NCBI GenBank assembly: GCA_040954595.2
Contig: CM082597.2
Span: 7,130,001-7,194,000, forward strand
Source of the DNA: Balanoglossus misakiensis
Lineage: Eukaryota > Hemichordata
Length of the DNA stretch: 64,000 bases
Direction: 5' to 3'
A program made the position numbers and the translations under genes. Position 1 is the stretch's first letter; each line of letters begins with the position of its first letter. Positions 40,538 to 52,704 of this stretch are shown in pieces. Below the pieces are notes generated by a model. That model was not told the origin of the DNA. It saw only the letters and a program-made list of their open reading frames with translations, and ran no database searches.

Positions 40538-42848
40538 ATTTTACCGCCTTCCGTTTCTCTTACTACCCTACTTTATACTCAACTCTACTCTTGTATTGAG
40601 CACTTTGAATCGGACCAGTCGAACGTCATACTTCGTATATTTCGCTCCAGGCTTGCACTTGTCGAGCACTCTACGATTACCCGACATGGAGAAATTCAAC
40701 ATCGGTTACTCCACAAAGAACATCCCGCTATCATCTAGAAAAGAATACCTTCACCGCCTGATCGAGAAGACAGAGCAGTTTTTACGCAGAGTACGATGGA
40801 AAGCCCACTTCTTCTTTCACCCGAACCCCGCCTCATCCTGCAAACAGACGTACGGCTTCAAGTCCACAAAAACCCACCCCCAATCGACGAACTGAAAGAA
40901 TTCGAAGACGACATGCTCAACATAATACAGTCTACAAAATTCAAGCAAGTAAGCAACCTCCTTAACAAGCTAAAAGATGACGCCCAACGTATCAAGAAAG
41001 AAACCAAACTACCGCGGACAAAACCACAAACTTCTACAAGCTAGACTCCCCGACTTACAACGACCTGTTAGAACGCATTATCACCAAATCATACAAAAAA
41101 GCCCACCCCGCTACTACCTAAGCAATCTACGACGAAAACAAACACACCGCAATGAAACTTGACATCGACGACAGAATAGACATCACGGCCAACAAAGACG
41201 CATTCAAATCAGCAAAGAAATCCTCGACCGTATAAGTAAGAAAATCACAGCATCCACCGCAGTCAACCAATGGAAAAACACATCGGCTGTAGTCGAATGG
41301 TTCAAGCTCATCAAAAACAAGGAAAAATGCAACTTTATCTGCTTCGACATCGATGAATTCTACCCCTCCATCAGCGAAAACCTCCTCAACAAAGCACATG
41401 ACTTCGCCTCCGCCTACGACAACATAACTACCGACGAACGCAACATCATTATCCACGCAAAAAACGCCCTTCTAACACACAAACAACAATCATGGCAGAA
41501 GAAAAGCACCTAGCCATTCGATGTCACCGTGGGCAGTTTTGACGGTGCGGAAACATGCGAACTGGTAGGCAGCTTCCTCCTCTCCCAGCTACAGAATAAA
41601 TTCGGCAACAACATCGGACTATACAGAGACGACGGACTAGCCATCACAGACGCCACCCCGAGATCCACAGAAAACACCAAGAAAGAAATCTGCCGAATAT
41701 TCAAAATCAACGGTCTCAAAATCACCATCGAAGCTAACACACAAGTCATCAACTTCCTCGACGCCACATTCAACCTGGCCAGAAACACATACCAACCCTA
41801 CACAAAGCCCGACACAACACTCCAATATGTCCACCACGAAAGCAACCACCCACCAGCATTACCAGGAACATACCAGCCGGAATCAACAAGCGACTCTCTC
41901 AGCTATCATCCGACCAAGCCTCATTCGACCAAGCCGCCCCGCCATACCAAAAAGTACTCGACGCCAGCGGATACCAATACACTTTACGCTACGAACCAAC
42001 AACCACCACGAATAAAAGAAGAAACAGACAAAGAAACAACATCATCTGGTACAACCCCCCATTCAGCAAAAACGTCAGCACCAACATCGGACAGAAATTC
42101 CTCCTCCTCATATACAAATGCTTCCCGCAAGACAACAAACTCGGGAAAATATTCAACATACAGGAACACGATGAAAATTAGCTACAGCTGTATGAACAAC
42201 ACGAAGCAGATCATCGACAACCACAACAAACGCATCTTCAAATCGCACGACAACAACACAGACGAGACGAAAAACACCAAGACTTGCAACTGCCGACAAA
42301 AGGACAAATGCCCGCTCGACGGTAACTGCCTCCAAAACTCCGTCATCTACCAGGCCACAGTTACGCGCACAGACAACAACACCTCGGATACATACGTCGG
42401 ACTAACCGAGAACGACTTCAAAACAAGATACAGAAACCACACTTCATCTTTCCGGCTCACACGCTCTAGGAACTCCACCGAACTCAGCAAACATTTGGAC
42501 TCTGAAGGACAACGACATCGCCCACACTATTTCATGGAAAATTTTAGCCAAAGCCAAGCCATACAACAGCGCTACCAAACGGTGCAACCTCTGCTTAACA
42601 GAGAAATTTATTATCATTCGCAACCCAGAAATTTCCACACTCAATAAAAGAAACGAACTCGTGTCCTCTTGTCGACACAGACACAAAGCATTGTTATGCA
42701 ACAATTAAATATAGAAACTCCCCACACAACACATGCATATCACCAGCTATACACATTGCTATGCAAAACGGCCCACCCCAACCTACATTCCACCACCTGT
42801 GTACCTGCATATAAACGCGCCTTCCCCCTTGCATTTTCGCCAGTTTAG

Positions 42849-42895
42849 TCTCCTGATGAGTAAGTCTAGTGACTCACGAAACAGCGTTGTAGAGA
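42849..42895 (+). ncRNA. Hammerhead ribozyme motif in the right terminal repeat
   Basis: CUGAUGA core, GAAA, stem III ACA/UGU and the GUA cleavage site are intact. Stem II is GUAAGUC/GACUCAC with one A-C mismatch. It sits in the right terminal repeat of the Penelope-like element. Confidence 0.75.
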
Positions 42896-42992
42896 TTATA
42901 CCGCCTTTCGTTTCTCCTACTACCCTACTTTATACTCCGCTCTACTCTTGTATTGAGCACTTTGAATTGGACCAGTCAAACCGCATACTTCG

Positions 42993-43173
42993 TATACATA
43001 CATACATACATACATACATACATACATACATACATACATACATACATACATACATACATACATACATACATACATACATACATACATACATACATACACA
43101 CATACATACATACATACATACAGACAGACAGAGACAGACAGACAGACAGACAGACACACACACACACACACAC
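42993..43173. repeat. (CATA)n/(CAGA)n/(CA)n microsatellite, left of FN3 in copy B
   Basis: This simple repeat ends about 20 bp from the FN3 donor at 43191. Together with 43592-43752 it brackets the FN3 exon. Confidence 0.95.
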
Positions 43174-43190
43174 AGAGGAAGTTTGAATAC

Positions 43191-43607
43191 CTGCTGTTGT
43201 AACGGCGGTCGTCTCACTTCGTGTTTCTCCAAAACTGTTTTTGCTTATTATTGTTATGTTGTACGTCGTCCCTGCATCAAGGTTTCCGATGACTTGCTGC
43301 CTCTCGTTAGTTGCCTTTATCCCAAGATCTTCGCCAGTGAAAATGTTAACACATTCCACATAGAATGATTGTGGGTCCCCACCATTAAAACCGGGTGTCC
43401 AATGAACCAAGATGGAGTCTGCTGTAGTTGTAGTGTTCACACCTGATGCTTTTTCTGGAACAGCTATAAAACATAGAAAAATACAGATTTACAGCAAATG
43501 ACTTTTTGATTCCTGGAAATAAATTGACGACATTAACAATCCGATTTGAAAGCAAATTAAAAATAAGCTTATGGTTTTAAGCCTTAGGGAAAACACACAC
43601 ACACACA

Positions 43608-43679
<72 letters not shown>

Positions 43680-46600
43680 CATACATACATACATACATAC
43701 ATACATACATACATACATACATACATACATACATACATACATACATACATACACTTACTCTTTGCAAACAGAGTGATGGTAACGTTTGTAAATCCAACGT
43801 CATTTACAGCGTGACAGCGATAAGAGCCATAGTCCTGTTTGCGCACATGTTGTATTTGTAGCGTGCTGTGGATGACGGTATCAGATAACACATCTTGGAA
43901 ATGGTAGTCGCTGAGGTGTATTGTCTCGTTTCCGTCTTGGTGGAACCATTTTATTGCTGAAGGGGGGTTGCTATCGACCTGGCAAGTCAACTCTGCATTC
44001 TCGTCTAAATTCGCTGCTACTTTTCTGGTTTCTTGTTCATTCAGTAAAATTGGTGAGTCTAAATGAAAACACAAGAATTGTGATCTTATATACCATTTTT
44101 AAGTACGTAATTTAATTCAATGTACATTAATCCAGTGTTTGTACTGTTGTATACAATGCGATCCTCACAATATATCGCTAATGTTTGTACTGCATGACCG
44201 TAGGCCAATAGTACTGAAATAAAGAATTTATCGAACACTCAATGTACATTCGGATGGAAACGCAAGATACTACAAGTTCACAATTTGAATGATGTAGAAT
44301 ATTGCACTTACACTGGACATGAAGCAACAGTGGCTCCGAAGGAAACCCTGGCTCTGGGAAGTATTGGCTTACAGCATTACAATAAATTGTGGTTCTGTGA
44401 TGCTTATATGACAGGTCCAGTTTGTGATTCTGTGCAGTGATTGTTCCACTGAATTGTCCGGCGTTGAAATTGGGGCCATGTGTAGGAATAATTTTTGTCT
44501 TGTCCAGGTACCAGGTTAAATTTGCAGCTGGATTACTGCTGCATGACACACACTGTAAAGTCACAGACGAACCAGCCATGAAAATATTTGCATTTCTAGG
44601 CGAGTAAACCTTTAACTCAGTTGTGCAATTTGTTGGATAACTCGGTGGAACTGTAGACAAAAAAATAAAAAATGAAACGGTTTGTCAGGTAAACCGATAA
44701 ATTATAGCATTGGAAAGATATGCTGTTCTTCAAAATATTGTAAAAAAAATGATGTTGGCTACCAATCGAAAAGTATTACCTTTTCTGGTAATAAATGAAA
44801 ACACGACTAAATTATTGCTACTACTGTTTCATCATATATCAACCTTCAAACGGTTCCATATTCAATTAAGTTATATTTGGACTGTGAAGACTGAGCAGTT
44901 TTTCACTCAGGTTACCTCTCTTTCTTTAAAATGAGCACAGCAAAATGTTGTACGGTAATAACGACCATTGGGAAATTAAACTTGATCATTAACCATCAAA
45001 TCAAGTGAGTATTGTGTTTACTTACAGTAACATGAAACAGAAACTTCATCGGAGAATATTTCGTCCTCAGTGAACTTTGGATTCCGAGCCGAGCACTTCA
45101 TTTTCATTGAATTGTCCTCCGGTTTAACTCTGATCCGTAAGTACTGCTTTGATATAAATCCCTTGGAATCACTCTTTTCTTCGATTACTGTAGTGATGTT
45201 CATACTCTCATTCTTCAAAACTATAGGTGAGCCATTCTTGTACCATCTTATTGACGCTTCTGGATTGCTTGTACTTGTTGTACACGTCAGGGTGAGATGT
45301 TCCCCAAACTTCACAGGATGACCTCCAGTTAAAGAGACGTGATCTGGTTGAACTGTCAAAAGGCACAAATATGATAAGACTTTGTTTATATAGGGACTAG
45401 GATGATGTATTTGCTTATGTTTTATATTCCAAGAGTTTTATCAACTTTACTTTCTAGAATTAGAAGAATCACGAGGAATTGAAATGTTGCCCAACTTACA
45501 CAGTATATCCATATATGTCACATTTGATCCATATCCATAACGTCCTATAACGTTGCAAAAAGTGCTCCTGGCTGTGCAGTTGTAAACACCAGCATCTCTT
45601 CTTTGTACGTTTCGAATTGTTAACATTTTATCGTGTGTCACTGTTCCGACAGGGGATATCCATTTTATTTCATCGGCAGCCGGGACAGCAGACACATTAC
45701 ATTGAAGAAGTGCGTCATAGCCCTCTTTTACATGGTATACCACTGGTGTGACCACTGTTGGATTGGCTATGGAAAGAACAAGACAATAGAAATATGAAAT
45801 GACATCAGACAATATTTCGCTAATGATACGGCCCACATACCCATGTTATTTATGATCGACATACATGTATTGGATAAGGTCAACTTTGCACTAGAGACGT
45901 GCGTCAAAAACCTCTGGATCCCTGTCAGATTAGGTTGGAAAATAATAAGAATATGAGTGCATTTGTGAATCAATTTGGCAAGAATTTATGTTGGTTCATC
46001 GGGTGTTAAGATACCATACGGTGTACGACGGAGAGCGTCAAAGGGCCACAAAGGATTTAAATACTAGTTTGTGGAAAAGTAAAAGAAATAACTGAAAAAT
46101 AGCGTCAAGGACAGTGGTCCCATTTGAGGACATAGCTCATAGCAACATAGCAATAAGCATATCTACTCTGGATGCCAAGATATGGAAAAGTAGGTCAAAG
46201 GTCACCTGAGGTCATGCAAAATTTGTTTAAGAAATTTTGACCCTATACTGGTCGATGCTCAACAAAAACCAAACCTATAGCCCTATAGGTTAGCCTGGAA
46301 TTAGGTATGCACATAATTAATGAGATATGCAGGTGTCACAGGTGACCCATATTTTGGCTTTTCAATTTTAGTCCCAACCCTCCAAACGCCAAGTCTGTAC
46401 CTGCTCTGGATGCCGAGATATAGGAAAGTAGGTCAAAGGTCACCTGAGGTCACCCAAAATTTGGGCAAGAAATTTTGACCCTATACTGGTCCATGTCCTA
46501 CAAGAACGAAACCTCTAGCCCTATTAGTTAGCCTGGAATTAGGTATGCACATAATTAATGTGTTAAGCAGGTGTTACAGGTGAGCCCAAAAATTTGCCTT

Positions 46601-49600
46601 TTATTTTGGCCCCATTGTGCTCACTGACCAATAGACAGTCACTGTACAGGACTATTGCACAGACCAGAATTCCACAATAAGACGTGGACATAGCTTAACC
46701 ATAGAGGTATAAGTAAAGGTATAAATTTAATAAAAAGACTAAAAAATTCATAAAAAATAAAACATCCATGATATTAACTTAACACTTACAGGTCGATGTG
46801 AGGTTGACATAAGGTACATGCATACCAATTTTCAAAGCAATCTGACCAGTAGTTGTTGACTTTCAGAGTTTTGATAAATTTCACATTTTACTGGCTAATT
46901 TGCATATTTTTGGGCCTGGCAACTTCGTTTGGACAAACTCCCATCTACAGCCCAGCCTGCATCTGCACACCAAATATCAAGGTGTTACGCGCAGCGGTTT
47001 TCAAGTTTTTGATGTGGACGGACATACAGACATACATACATACATACATACATACATACATACATACATACATACATCCATACAGACGCAACCCATCCCA
47101 TAAGGTCCCATGGTATATAGGCCTATACCAATGGGACCTAAAAAAATGAAAACTGTCTAGTTTGTTGTTGTTTGTTGTCAGTTACTTAGTCGATACGATA
47201 GTCGTATCCAGAGCAACCGATGCAGCTTTAATATCGTGATAATTAGCCTAGAAATCGCAGATATGACCTTTGTGCGTGGATGGATATGGCATGATCCTGT
47301 GTGAATGTGAGAGGTTTACCAACAGGGTTACTTGGGGGCCTGATTTGGGATATGCGATAATACACAAATATTAAAGCATCACGTCTATGCTAATTTCACC
47401 TCTAAAAACTTACACTGGACATAAATCGTAGTATCACTAGTACCAATTCCCGTTCTTCCATCATAGTACACATTGGTTGCAGTGCATGTGTAGATGTGGA
47501 AGTTGTAAGGTCCTGGTTGTATGTTCCTGATAACTAATGGGTTTCCAAACTCTGGGCTTTCACCACCTCTTCGTTTCCACGCAATTGATGTATTCTGCGG
47601 ATTGCCTGGTGTAAACTCACAACGAACTCTGAGGTCGTCACCTTTCTTAACACACATTGAAGATGGAGATGACGCAGTCGGTGGATCTAAATTAAATTAA
47701 AATATGTGTGTTAAGACCACTGCATGTGTGATTTACTTTGGTTGAATGTATTGAAAATTTGTAGTCATCAAAAACTTTAACAAACTGGAATATTACATGA
47801 TGCATATATATTATTAATTAAACTGAGAGTCAACGTAAATTACTGGCAACTTAAAAAGAATGGTTATAAATTAAGCCCTAGAGGTGAGAATTACACTGCA
47901 TTCATAAATATAAAATAGCATATACTTTACATACATTGTACATTTGGTACTATAGGGTTTGAACAAGTCCAAGGGGATCCAGTACTGTCACGGTGTACCA
48001 GGCTGCAACTAAAGGGAATCCCATGATCATCTTTCGATATCGTGATCTCGTAATGTAATGGACTTCTATCCCCACGTTTGATCTCCTTTCCATTTTGAGT
48101 CCACACAAGTTCACCTGGTGGTACAACAGCTTTTGTTGTAACATGGCACTGCAAGGAAATTGTACTTCCGACAACCACTTCGTCGTTTGGTCCCAAACCG
48201 GAAATCCTAGAGCATTCTGGTTCATCAATACCTGGAATACATATCATGCAATGCATTATATTGCTGCGATGGAAACGAGTGACCAGAAAACTGCGGAGAA
48301 TGTATTGTGCAAGCGCAATTAATCTGCGGTGAATTTGACGTAATCTAAACTGGGGATAATGAACTTCAAAACATAACTTCGATTAAGTTATTTAAAACAA
48401 ACACCATATTCACAAGTGTACAAATTTATCCACTGCGCCAGTTCTCTGTCTGAAATAGAAATGAGTAAAATGCGTGCATTATATCTTAAAGCGGGTAGCT
48501 CGTCTCACGCGCATGCGCGTAACTTCCCAGCAAATTTTCCGTTAGATGCATTCAAATAGTGGACTGCCTTAGCTTCCTTCCATATTTTATGCGCACCGTA
48601 TAAGTAGATTCTGGTTTTGTCCCTCCTTTTCACCCAAGTGTCTTTTCCCAATCTCCGACACATATTATGGTCGCCGCCATCTTGTGTGAGCACTGCGTTA
48701 TGGGATTGACTGTTCACTAAACGTCTGCAACCAGCGGCTACAGTTGGAACATGCGTGTGAGACGAGCTACGCGCTTTAAAGAGTTTATTACACATATCAA
48801 AATGTATTTTTTCATTTTTTGAACGTAAACTAAAATTGAATTCATGATTCGAATTCTGGTGTCGTTTTTTTTATTCTCGTCGATGAATAAACATGAAATG
48901 TTATCCTGAAAAATGTTCACCCCTTCAAAAAAATATCTGTATTTACAGCCCCCGACGACGTATTGTTTGACCATATTGATGGAAACTCGGGTACTCTCGC
49001 TTTGGGCTAGACTGTGCAACGATATCACTGTTTACATACTGGCAACGACTTCCCCAATGACGTCATGTCACGTGGTTTATACGCGGCAAATACGAATTGA
49101 GATTTTTTTCTGAGCGACATGAATTTTGACTATTTTATTAATGAATCATTAATTATAGCAAACCATAGCCAAAATATAATGTCTTAATTTGGATAAAATG
49201 ATTATTTTACTAATCTTTAACACTCAAATGAAATAAAAATGGGTGTAATAAACCCTTTAAGAGCAAACTTAATGGAATCAGTAACATACCAATCACAGTA
49301 ACTTCAGCCAAAGCTTTGTGAAATGCAGAATATCCACACACCCATTTCCCACGATGTTCCGTTGATGCTTTGTGGACGAGTAAGTTGCCTTCCCCATTTG
49401 ATGCGTCACCTACGACGCTACAACATTCATCACGAGAGATGCCGTTTATTACAACATAAAATTTTGAAAAACCATGCGTGCCATTCCATAGCGTGTACCA
49501 ATTAGGAAGGTTATTCCGGAGATTTGGCTTTACCGTACAATTCAGCAACAATTCTTCTCCTTCCTTGACAATTGTATCCACTGGTGTTACCGTTAGGCCT

Positions 49601-49765
49601 AATGGTTGCTGTGAAACTACGTAAGGGGAAACCCGAAAAAATAGTCTTAATTAAAATGTGTTATCGTCAACTATTTGATGTATAATTTGAATAATATGGA
49701 AACCCCAATTTGTTGGTGTTATACTCTAATGATGTGGTACAGGCCTTCTAACAGTAGATTGAGCC

Positions 49766-49796
<31 letters not shown>

Positions 49797-49976
49797 GCTT
49801 GTCTGTCTGTCTCTCACTCTCTTCTGCCCCTCTCTGTCTCTCTCTGCATCTCTCTCCTATGCAAACGAGTTCAATAGTAGGCGATTACCTGATGTCTTAC
49901 CTGCACACGAGACTGGATATACGAATACAATAATGGCGACAAATGTTGCTGCACTGATAAATCGTGTTTCCTTCAT
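43191..49976 (-). CDS. Receptor copy B: signal peptide and ectodomain (seven Ig plus FN3)
   Basis: Exons, 5' to 3', are 49976-49901 (ATG, signal peptide MKETRFISAATFVAIIVF), 49616-49290 (Ig-a), 48231-47935 (Ig-b), 47686-47414 (Ig-c), 45766-45500 (Ig-d), 45352-45026 (Ig-e), 44650-44312 (Ig-f, VPPSYPTNC), 44058-43759 (Ig-g, DSPILLNEQETRK; DYGSYRCHAVND) and 43463-43191 (FN3). All borders are phase 1, and all frames are open. This is the fullest layout of the three and probably closest to the ancestral gene. Introns carry a tandem-monomer element (46102-47143) and two TTAA-flanked elements (48490-49256) absent from copy A. Confidence 0.9.
43592..43752. repeat. (CACG)n/(CATA)n microsatellite between FN3 and Ig-g, copy B
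   Basis: A CACG run is followed by a CATA run that ends next to the Ig-g donor (43759). Confidence 0.95.
46102..47143. mobile_element. Tandem-monomer interspersed element with AGGTCA direct repeats, in copy B
   Basis: This segment is absent from the same intron in copies A and C, where flanking CTGAAAAA and ATGAAWACTGTCTAG are contiguous. It has two monomers of about 238 bp. Each contains AGGTCAAAGGTCA (46192-46204 and 46430-46442) followed by CCTGAGGTCA. A unique segment, a short (CATA)n tract and a terminal hairpin (GGTCCCATGGTATATAGGCC with its inverse) follow. No ORF; non-autonomous, family unknown. Confidence 0.75.
48490..48775. mobile_element. TTAA-flanked TIR element 1, in an intron of copy B
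   Basis: Ends read AGCGGGTAGCTCGTCTCACG and, inversely, AGCGCGTAGCTCGTCTCACA. It is bounded by TTAA at 48486-48489 and 48776-48779. TTAA duplications with TIRs suggest a piggyBac-type MITE. No transposase ORF. Confidence 0.7.
48780..49256. mobile_element. TTAA-flanked TIR element 2, abutting element 1
   Basis: Ends read AGAGTTTATTACAC and, inversely, AGGGTTTATTACAC. It is bounded by TTAA at 48776-48779 and 49257-49260, so the middle TTAA is shared with element 1. Removing both restores CTTAAGAGCAAAC, close to the uninterrupted CTCAAGAGCAAAC of copy A. Confidence 0.7.
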
Positions 49977-50300
49977 TATAATCGAACTTGATCGCCAACC
50001 TTCAATAGCTACCCTGTTGATTTCATAACGCGTAAAATAAAGTAATAAAATTGTACACAACCGTAATAATGCACTTTAGTTGTGAGTTTTTGTATATATT
50101 CTCATTTACACTGGGCTCTGGAAAAAATGCCCATCGCGGGTCAAAGGTATAAAATGTTGTCCCACATAACAGTACAGACGACCCTTAATGTTTCTCATGC
50201 CACGTATGCACTGTGCATCTACTGCATCAAAAGCCATGCACATGTTAATTATTCTTAAATTGGCACTTGCGAGATTATTCACCATAAGAGCACGCGTTAT

Positions 50301-50568
50301 TTAAGGGGACAAAATCTCTCTCTCGCTGCCCTTTTTCCACCCCGCTAGTAAGATATGATAGTAAAAATCTCGCCAAAATGAATAAATGGTAAAGACTGAT
50401 TATTCATTTTGGTGAGTTTTTCACACTCGTGTCTACAATTGGGATGGATGGTGTGTGTGATCGAATGTTGATTCACTATATATCCACATGTAGAATAATA
50501 TAAACAGTGTCTTGTATCAAACATAATTAATGGAAAAAGGGCAGCGAGAGAGAGACTTTGTCCCTTTA
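50301..50568. mobile_element. MITE upstream of receptor copy B
   Basis: Near-identical to 31724-31990 and at the equivalent place about 330 bp upstream of the B start codon. Confidence 0.75.
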
Positions 50569-51535
50569 GGTTTTATATCGCAAACATAGCAGTCGAGGAG
50601 TTGAAAAGGGTGGGCGACTGTTTCGTGCTAAGATCTAACGATACAATATTGTCACACACGAGTTTCTAAAAAAACATTGGCAAAGTGAGCTGTTGAAATT
50701 ATAAAAGAAACATGGAGACTTACCAAAATGCACTGTTGTCGAGAAAATTGTTAACCTGCTTCTCGTCTTATCAGAGTTCAGTGGTCAATACATGCAAACG
50801 ATATTTCGTCGTCGGTAAATGTAAATGCCTAGTGTGGAGGAATGTATGTAGTCTTCGAGTAAATACTAGTATTCTCAGTATCAATAAAAATACCTATGTG
50901 TTGATATGACTTGTCATTCTTCCTCTACAGACAAACAACGGTGACCTTAATCAAACAATGAGTCACATAATATATATATACGAGTTTTGATTGACACAAA
51001 TCCATTAAAGTTCAACTAAACTAAAGGAATGTCAAAAACCACAGCCCTCACACTGTATAGGCCTTAATATGTTGGCTTTCAAACTGTATTCTGTTTTGAT
51101 GTTAGGTATCTAAACGATCACGATATGCTATTCTCTTAGGCCGGTGGAGCACTGATTTCTCAGGACGTTGCCACCCACAACAGCCGCGTTGGTCATTTAT
51201 TAATATAGTTTTCCGATCTGATATATAAACTGTTGACACGTAACGAAACTACAATCATATAAGTAGAGCTCTGCTTTACATGTGACCCTTTGTCAACTTG
51301 TTAGTAGAATATGGCAGGCTTAGAATATCGCTGGCAGATCACTGATCCTGTACAATGAATTAATTTGGAATGTTCACATTGTAAATCATTACCCTATTTT
51401 CCCCAGGGGTGCCAAAATTGTAATACCTTAGTGAATGAGGAATTTTGGACCAAACAGGCAACTCAACGGTAGCGTAAACGTAGCACGATCGAGCCTTGAC
51501 GGCGTAGACCGGTCCGATACAAGTCCTGATTCGAT

Positions 51536-51632
51536 TAGCCTGGCCCCATACCAGTGTGTTTTAGATTTATCGAAATTCTACAGTGTGTAGAATTTCTATA
51601 TGTCTAAAACACACTGGTATGAGGCCAGGCTA
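51536..51632. repeat. Short palindrome at the unit B/C junction
   Basis: TAGCCTGGCCCCATACCAGT and its near-perfect inverse flank a small centre near 51590. A partly deleted version lies at the A/B junction (about 32922-32987). Confidence 0.85.
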
Positions 51633-51811
51633 TGTTTCGATATACCTTACGCTCTGCAGGACGTGCGCTAAGAGATGTGCAGGAAAAATGCAGTATGAAC
51701 TGTCGACCGACCTGAGTGTTGCGCTCACACAAATATCATGAAAAACCTCGGAATTACGACTCGTAAAGAACTAAACGAAATCAAATCACCACAACCGAGA
51801 GCACGATGCTC

Positions 51812-52090
51812 TCAGTTCTGCCGCCATTTGTCGACTCTCTTTGGTCCGATGTCGAGGGGAGTCACTATACATGCAACAAGCCCACGTGATACAAGCTCCG
51901 CCCCAGTCGTGGAAAATTGACAGTTTCTCCCGCTATAGGGTGTCTCAGTCTGAGATTCAGGGAATAGTCGCATTTCATGAGATGTGAGTCTTGTGTGCGG
52001 CATTGACCTAGCAATTCCGTGACAGTAATGACACAGTACAAAAAGTCCGGACACGCCTAAAAGTATCAAAGTCAGTTGTATGTTTCGCAT
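51812..52090 (-). CDS. Small putative secreted peptide ORF, unit C
   Basis: A 92-codon frame starts MRNIQLTLILLGVSGLFVLC (signal-peptide-like), then HYCHGIARSMPHTRL. It is longer than the unit B version because the early stop is absent. Function unknown; the C-terminal half overlaps the unit-junction sequence and may be non-coding. Confidence 0.3.
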   Translation of the reverse strand: MRNIQLTLILLGVSGLFVLCHYCHGIARSMPHTRLTSHEMRLFPESQTETPYSGRNCQFSTTGAELVSRGLVACIVTPLDIGPKRVDKWRQN

Positions 52091-52500
52091 GCTGATTGAT
52101 GGTTTGGTGCGACTGCCTTGTAGACTGACAATGCTGTTTGTGTTTGGTTAATATTTTATCAGTAAAGAACCCCTAACTTCAAGAATATTACTCGACATGT
52201 GATAGCTGGACTGAGGTCCAGGACAAATATCCGTTTCAAGTGACAGCAAGAAAACGACTGTAAGATTTCACGACATACCTGTAACATGCACTGAGAAACA
52301 ATGTCTGAAAAAAATTTCAGAGCTGTATTGTCAGGCCTGAATCAGGTATTACAGACCAGGACTGCACACACTGATGAAATGTCTGACTGGCGTCAATAAC
52401 ATCACCATTCACCAATTTTGAAAATAAGTTGGCAGCCATATTGTTGCATAAGTGATAATAATACCGAGAGGGTCAACTTCAGAGGGTGTCAATCTAGTGC

Positions 52501-52704
52501 ATGTTCTTGCCAAACAATTTGTTTCCAAATCAATGGTCAAATTATCCAGTATTCATACTCTGTGCTGCTTCTGCACTAAGCCAAATCGTGACCCTGGCGT
52601 ATGCGATAGATAATTTAAACGAGTTGATATCGCATATAAACACAAGATTCAGTCCTCAACAAACAGTGGCACTGAAGTCATGGACTTTATCTATTGATGA
52701 CTGA
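52501..52704 (+). CDS. Conserved 67-codon ORF, unit C
   Basis: Third copy of the frame at 21630-21833 and 33953-34156, again open from ATG to TGA with no indel. No recognised family. Confidence 0.3.
   Translation: MFLPNNLFPNQWSNYPVFILCAASALSQIVTLAYAIDNLNELISHINTRFSPQQTVALKSWTLSIDD

Larger units (their letters stand above)
40310..42990 (+). mobile_element. Decayed Penelope-like retroelement (RT plus GIY-YIG endonuclease)
   Basis: The plus strand, opposite to the host gene, carries broken reading frames. They are an N-terminal PLE region from 40686 (FNIGYSTKNIPLSSRKEYLH), RT motif A (FICFDIDEFYPS near 41337), a motif B-like GSFDGAETCELVG (41532) and motif C (YRDDGLAI near 41623). The GIY-YIG endonuclease follows (CPLDGNCLQNSVIYQATV, TYVGLTENDFKTRYRNH near 42390), then RCNLCLTEK and LNKRNELVSSCRHRH in a shifted frame to about 42708. 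Frames change several times (near 40810, 41010, 41200 and 42550), so it cannot encode an intact protein. Terminal repeats at about 40476-40650 and 42783-42985, plus an inverted partial copy at 40310-40470, carry hammerhead motifs. It lies in the intron between the FN3 and TM exons of receptor B. Confidence 0.88.

Noticed and set aside
41127-41456. Minus-strand ORFs within the Penelope-like element
   Set aside because: They are antisense to the recognisable RT and GIY-YIG coding, which is on the plus strand.
46102-47143. Helitron assignment for the tandem-monomer element (3' CTAA-like end with hairpin)
   Set aside because: The copy in C fits an A/T insertion site, but the 5' end does not start with TC, and the copy B borders lie in an A-run and are ambiguous.
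48505-48795. 96-codon minus-strand ORF
   Set aside because: It is almost wholly inside TTAA-flanked element 1 and shows no transposase similarity.
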